8,408 nucleotides of DNA from JANXXV01 sp038230275 (GTDB lineage: Bacteria; Acidobacteriota; Terriglobia; Bryobacterales; Bryobacteraceae): NCBI GenBank assembly GCA_038230275.1, contig JBBRNO010000206.1, forward strand, positions 1-8,408, in the 5' to 3' direction. A program made the position numbers and the translations under genes. The notes under the pieces are model-generated. The model worked only from the letters and a program-made list of their open reading frames with translations, made no database searches and had not been told where the DNA came from. Each line of letters begins with the position of its first letter. The stretch's first letter is position 1. Positions 5,759 through 8,408 of the stretch are shown here, in pieces.

Positions 5759-7042
5759 ATGACTGATAAACAAAATTGCATCAACGCGACCCGGGTACTC
5801 GCATCGTCTTCAGGCGATCTTTTTAACGGTTTCTTCCAACCGGGAAAGAAGTGGAACTTCCAGAAAAATAACCTGATAGACGCTCGCGGCCGGCGCCTGT
5901 TTGAGATGACGGCTACCGCGTGCGCCGCCGGCGTCTATCCCTACCAGGCGCCGTTACAAGGCCGTTCCGGCCCGTGGGTGCAAACCGAGGGACATCAAAT
6001 GTTGATGCTCTCGTCCTATGATTACCTCGCCCTCATCGGCGACCCTCGCGTGGATGAAGCCGCCATCGAAGCCATCCGAAAGTATGGCACCGGAACGGGC
6101 GGAGTCCGCTTGCTGACGGGCACCATCGACTTGCACCTGCAGATGGAAAAGGATCTGGCGGAATTCAAGGGAACGGACGCCGCCATCACGTTTGGTTCTG
6201 GATACTTGGCCAATCTGGCCGTCGTCTCGGCCTTGCTGGCGCCGCAGGATCGAGTAATTCTCGATTCGTTTTCGCATCGCAGCCTGGTGGACGCATGCCG
6301 TCTTTCCGGAGTCCAGGTTCAACGGTTTCAGCACAACAACGCCGAATCGCTACGCCACGAGTTGCAATCCGGCCCAGCCGCGCAGCGCACTCTCATCATT
6401 TCCGATGGTGTGTTTTCCATGGACGGCGACATTTGCTGCCTGCCCGAATTGATTGCGCTGAAGGAAGAGTTCGACTGCTATTTGATGATCGATGAATCGC
6501 ACGCCTCCGGTGTTCTGGGAAAGACCGGCCGCGGCACCGATGAGCATTTCGGCGTTCCCGTCACTGGCGTAGACATTTGGACCGGGTCGCTGGCGAAGGC
6601 CATTCCGTCCAACGGAGGCTTCGCCGCCGTTTCGCAGGAGCTTGCCATTTTCCTGCAACACGCCGCTGCACCGTTTATTTTCTCCGCTGCGTTGTGCCCT
6701 TCAGCGGTTGCCGCTGTGCGCGCGTCGCTCGCCATTTTGCAGCAGGAACCGGAACGCGTAACGCGGCTGACGGAGAATGCCAACTTCCTGCGCGAGGGAC
6801 TTCGAGATCTGGGTTACGACACGGGCCTGTCGGAAACGCCGATTGTTCCGGTAATTCTGCGCGATGAAACTTCCACCGCGATGCTTGCCCGGGGACTGCG
6901 CGATCTGGGTGTACTGGTTACGCCGGTAATGTTCCCGGCTGTCCCGCAAGGCTCAGCCCGCCTCCGCCTTTGCGTTACCGCGGCGCATAGCCGGCAAGAT
7001 CTGGATTTCGCGCTGGACGCTTTCAAACAGCTTCGGCGCTAA
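5759..7042 (+). CDS. Alpha-oxoamine synthase (PLP), most like serine palmitoyltransferase
   Basis: A 427-residue fold-type I PLP enzyme of the alpha-oxoamine synthase family, which condenses an amino acid with an acyl thioester and releases CO2. The PLP-site residues are present: His173 in SFSHRSLVDACRLSG (ring stacking), Asp245 and His248 in DESHASGVLGKTGRG, and Lys280 in TGSLAKAIPSNGG (Schiff base). Spacings agree with those I recall for Sphingomonas serine palmitoyltransferase (H159, D231, H234, K265). The segments VYPYQAP near 60 and SYDYLAL at 86-92 resemble the palmitoyltransferase group (SYNYLG in eukaryotic LCB2) more than BioF, and the N-terminus is about 40 residues longer than BioF. 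The usual Gly after YL is Ala here. Likely reaction: serine plus a long acyl thioester to a 3-keto sphingoid base; Kbl-like, BioF-like or CqsA-like substrates remain possible. An in-frame TAA directly before the ATG excludes a longer form. No strong Shine-Dalgarno sequence is seen. Confidence 0.88.
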   Translation: MTDKQNCINATRVLASSSGDLFNGFFQPGKKWNFQKNNLIDARGRRLFEMTATACAAGVYPYQAPLQGRSGPWVQTEGHQMLMLSSYDYLALIGDPRVDEAAIEAIRKYGTGTGGVRLLTGTIDLHLQMEKDLAEFKGTDAAITFGSGYLANLAVVSALLAPQDRVILDSFSHRSLVDACRLSGVQVQRFQHNNAESLRHELQSGPAAQRTLIISDGVFSMDGDICCLPELIALKEEFDCYLMIDESHASGVLGKTGRGTDEHFGVPVTGVDIWTGSLAKAIPSNGGFAAVSQELAIFLQHAAAPFIFSAALCPSAVAAVRASLAILQQEPERVTRLTENANFLREGLRDLGYDTGLSETPIVPVILRDETSTAMLARGLRDLGVLVTPVMFPAVPQGSARLRLCVTAAHSRQDLDFALDAFKQLRR

Positions 7043-8408
7043 CTGCCGCGGGCCGTACGCTTCGCCAGTGCGGCGCCAGAACCGCCAATGCCATTAGCGG
7101 GAAGTACTGCCGGTAAAGGTGGTAGGTGAGATAGAAAACATTAGGAAACCCTGTGCCGGTGGTGAACTTTTCGTCCCAGGTTCCATCGGACGCTTGGGTG
7201 TCCAGCAGATATCGCACCCCTCGTGCAAGCGAACTGGAATGCGTGTCGCCAGCCGCCGCCAGTCCCAGCAAAGCCCACGCGGTTTGTGACGCCGTACTCG
7301 GTCCAGGCACGTATTTGTGCACTTCGTAACTGGCGCAGCTCTCGCCCCATCCGCCGTCATGATTCTGTATGGACCGCAGCCACACCGCCGCCTTTTCGGC
7401 AACCGGGTCCACCGCCGAATGCCGGCTCGCTCGCAGGCCGCGCAGTGCTAGAAACGTTCCGTAAATATAGTTGACGCCCCACCGCCCATACCAGCTCCCA
7501 TCCGGCTTCTGCGTGGTCAGCAGGTATTGCACGGCCTTCTCAATCGCCAAGTCCCGGCACGTAAAGCCACGGCTGCACAGTGCTTCCAATACGCGCCCGG
7601 TAATGTCCGGACAAGTCGGATCCAGCATCGCATTGTGATCCGCAAACGGCACTTTGTTCAGCATCTGCCAGTTGTTATCCACGTCGAACGCGGCCCAACC
7701 TCCGTCCGACGATTGCATGCCCAGCAGCCAGTTGATAGCCCGCCGTTCGGCGCGCGCCTGCTTTTCCGGATCGGACGCTTTCGCGTGCAGGAACGCAAGC
7801 AGAACCATCGCCGTATCGTCGATATCCGGATAATATTCATTGGCGAATTCGAAGGCCCAGCCACCGGGACTCAGGTCCGGGCGCTTCACTGACCAATCGC
7901 CCTTCCGTCGCACTTCTTTTGTCAACAGCCAGTCGGCTGCACGCGTCATCGCCGCTGGTTCGGCTTGTGCCATCTCTCCCAATGCGAACATGGCGATAGC
8001 GGTGTCCCACACCGGCGAGACGCAGGGCTGGAACTGCAGCCGGTCCTCCGTCTCCAGAATCAGCTTATGAAATTGATGCACCGCTTCCAGAAAATCGGGA
8101 TGGTCTTTCTCGTATCCCAGCGCATCCATCGCCATAATGCTGTACATTATCCCTGGATAAATCGCGCCGAGCCCGTCAGACAGGCGCATCCGGTCCAGCA
8201 TCCAATGTTCCGCATCGCGAATCGCGATCTTACGAATATCTTTAATGCCGCGCCGCTCCCACACTTTGACCAGCCGGTCCGCCTGATTGAAAAAGATGGA
8301 CAACCCTTCGCGCTTCGGCAGTGCGATTCGCTTCCCGGGCGCGTATAGCTCTTCCACGTTCATTCCCTCGGGAACGGGACGGAGGCTTCCCAGCGCCTGC
8401 ACAATGGA
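7023..8408 (-). CDS. shc: Squalene-hopene cyclase, C-terminal two thirds (5' end beyond the window)
   Basis: Class II triterpene cyclase that folds squalene into hopene at the membrane, the entry step of hopanoid synthesis. The frame stays open to the right edge, giving 461 visible residues. The catalytic acid motif DxDD appears as DIDDTA at visible residue 195 (bases 7826-7815). In the Alicyclobacillus enzyme this motif is at 374-377, so about 180 N-terminal residues are missing and the full protein should be around 640, a normal length. QW-type repeats are visible as DGGWAAFDVDN (about 233), DGSWYGRWGVNYIYGT (about 302), DGGWGES (about 352) and DGTWDEKFTTGTGFP (about 409), ending with the family's YHLYRQYFPLMAL. 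A tail of about 20 residues after that is unremarkable. The gene is convergent with the oxoamine synthase, and their coding ends overlap by 20 bases. An internal GTG at 8402 is not the true start. Confidence 0.95.
   Translation of the reverse strand, partial: SIVQALGSLRPVPEGMNVEELYAPGKRIALPKREGLSIFFNQADRLVKVWERRGIKDIRKIAIRDAEHWMLDRMRLSDGLGAIYPGIMYSIMAMDALGYEKDHPDFLEAVHQFHKLILETEDRLQFQPCVSPVWDTAIAMFALGEMAQAEPAAMTRAADWLLTKEVRRKGDWSVKRPDLSPGGWAFEFANEYYPDIDDTAMVLLAFLHAKASDPEKQARAERRAINWLLGMQSSDGGWAAFDVDNNWQMLNKVPFADHNAMLDPTCPDITGRVLEALCSRGFTCRDLAIEKAVQYLLTTQKPDGSWYGRWGVNYIYGTFLALRGLRASRHSAVDPVAEKAAVWLRSIQNHDGGWGESCASYEVHKYVPGPSTASQTAWALLGLAAAGDTHSSSLARGVRYLLDTQASDGTWDEKFTTGTGFPNVFYLTYHLYRQYFPLMALAVLAPHWRSVRPAAVSAEAV

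Noticed and set aside
7040..7075. CCGCGG and nearby GC-rich palindromic bases between the convergent genes, considered as a bidirectional terminator
   Set aside because: The palindromes are short, lie within the cyclase coding end, and have no T-tracts on either side.
1..8408. CRISPR array, tRNA, rRNA, insertion-sequence ends or long direct repeats
   Set aside because: Reading both strands showed no spaced repeats, cloverleaf sequences, transposase motifs or matching terminal inverted repeats. Nearly all bases are assigned to conserved genes.

Overview
The window is a dense stretch of bacterial chromosome with seven clear protein-coding genes and the start of an eighth. It has no RNA genes, mobile elements or CRISPR array that I can see. 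No gene-free gap exceeds 90 bases. The gene set resembles a soil Acidobacteriota genome of the Solibacter/Bryobacter type: squalene-hopene cyclase, a Tat-exported TldD, a large TMTC-like membrane glycosyltransferase with TPRs, a clostripain-free but protease-rich context, and moderately GC-rich DNA. That assignment is inference from gene content and protein style, not from a search.

Left half, minus strand (about 3765 down to 1): a tightly packed operon reads nth (endonuclease III) > tldD-like metalloprotease with a twin-arginine signal > tldE/pmbA-like partner > a small putative lipoprotein that runs off the left edge. The nth/tldD and tldE/lipoprotein junctions are ATGA stop-start overlaps, and tldD and tldE are one base apart, so translational coupling is likely throughout. 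The odd feature is that TldD carries an export signal while TldE does not.

Middle, plus strand (3782 to 5670): a TMTC/ArnT-like GT-C membrane protein with C-terminal TPRs overlaps by 19 bases an SRPBCC-fold protein. Its start codon is only 16 bases from the divergent nth start, so each gene's promoter must lie inside the other gene.

Right part: after an 88-base gap with a possible promoter, a hairpin and a five-codon mini-frame, there is a PLP-dependent alpha-oxoamine synthase most like serine palmitoyltransferase (5759 to 7042, plus). It runs tail-to-tail into the C-terminal two thirds of a squalene-hopene cyclase (7023 to the right edge, minus), with a 20-base overlap of the coding ends. 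These two genes could contribute the sphingoid-base and hopanoid branches of membrane lipid synthesis.

I see no clearly new defence or mobile system here. The most interesting points are the Tat-signal TldD with an altered C-terminal zinc-ligand region, the sphingoid-type synthase beside the hopanoid cyclase, and the nested divergent start region.
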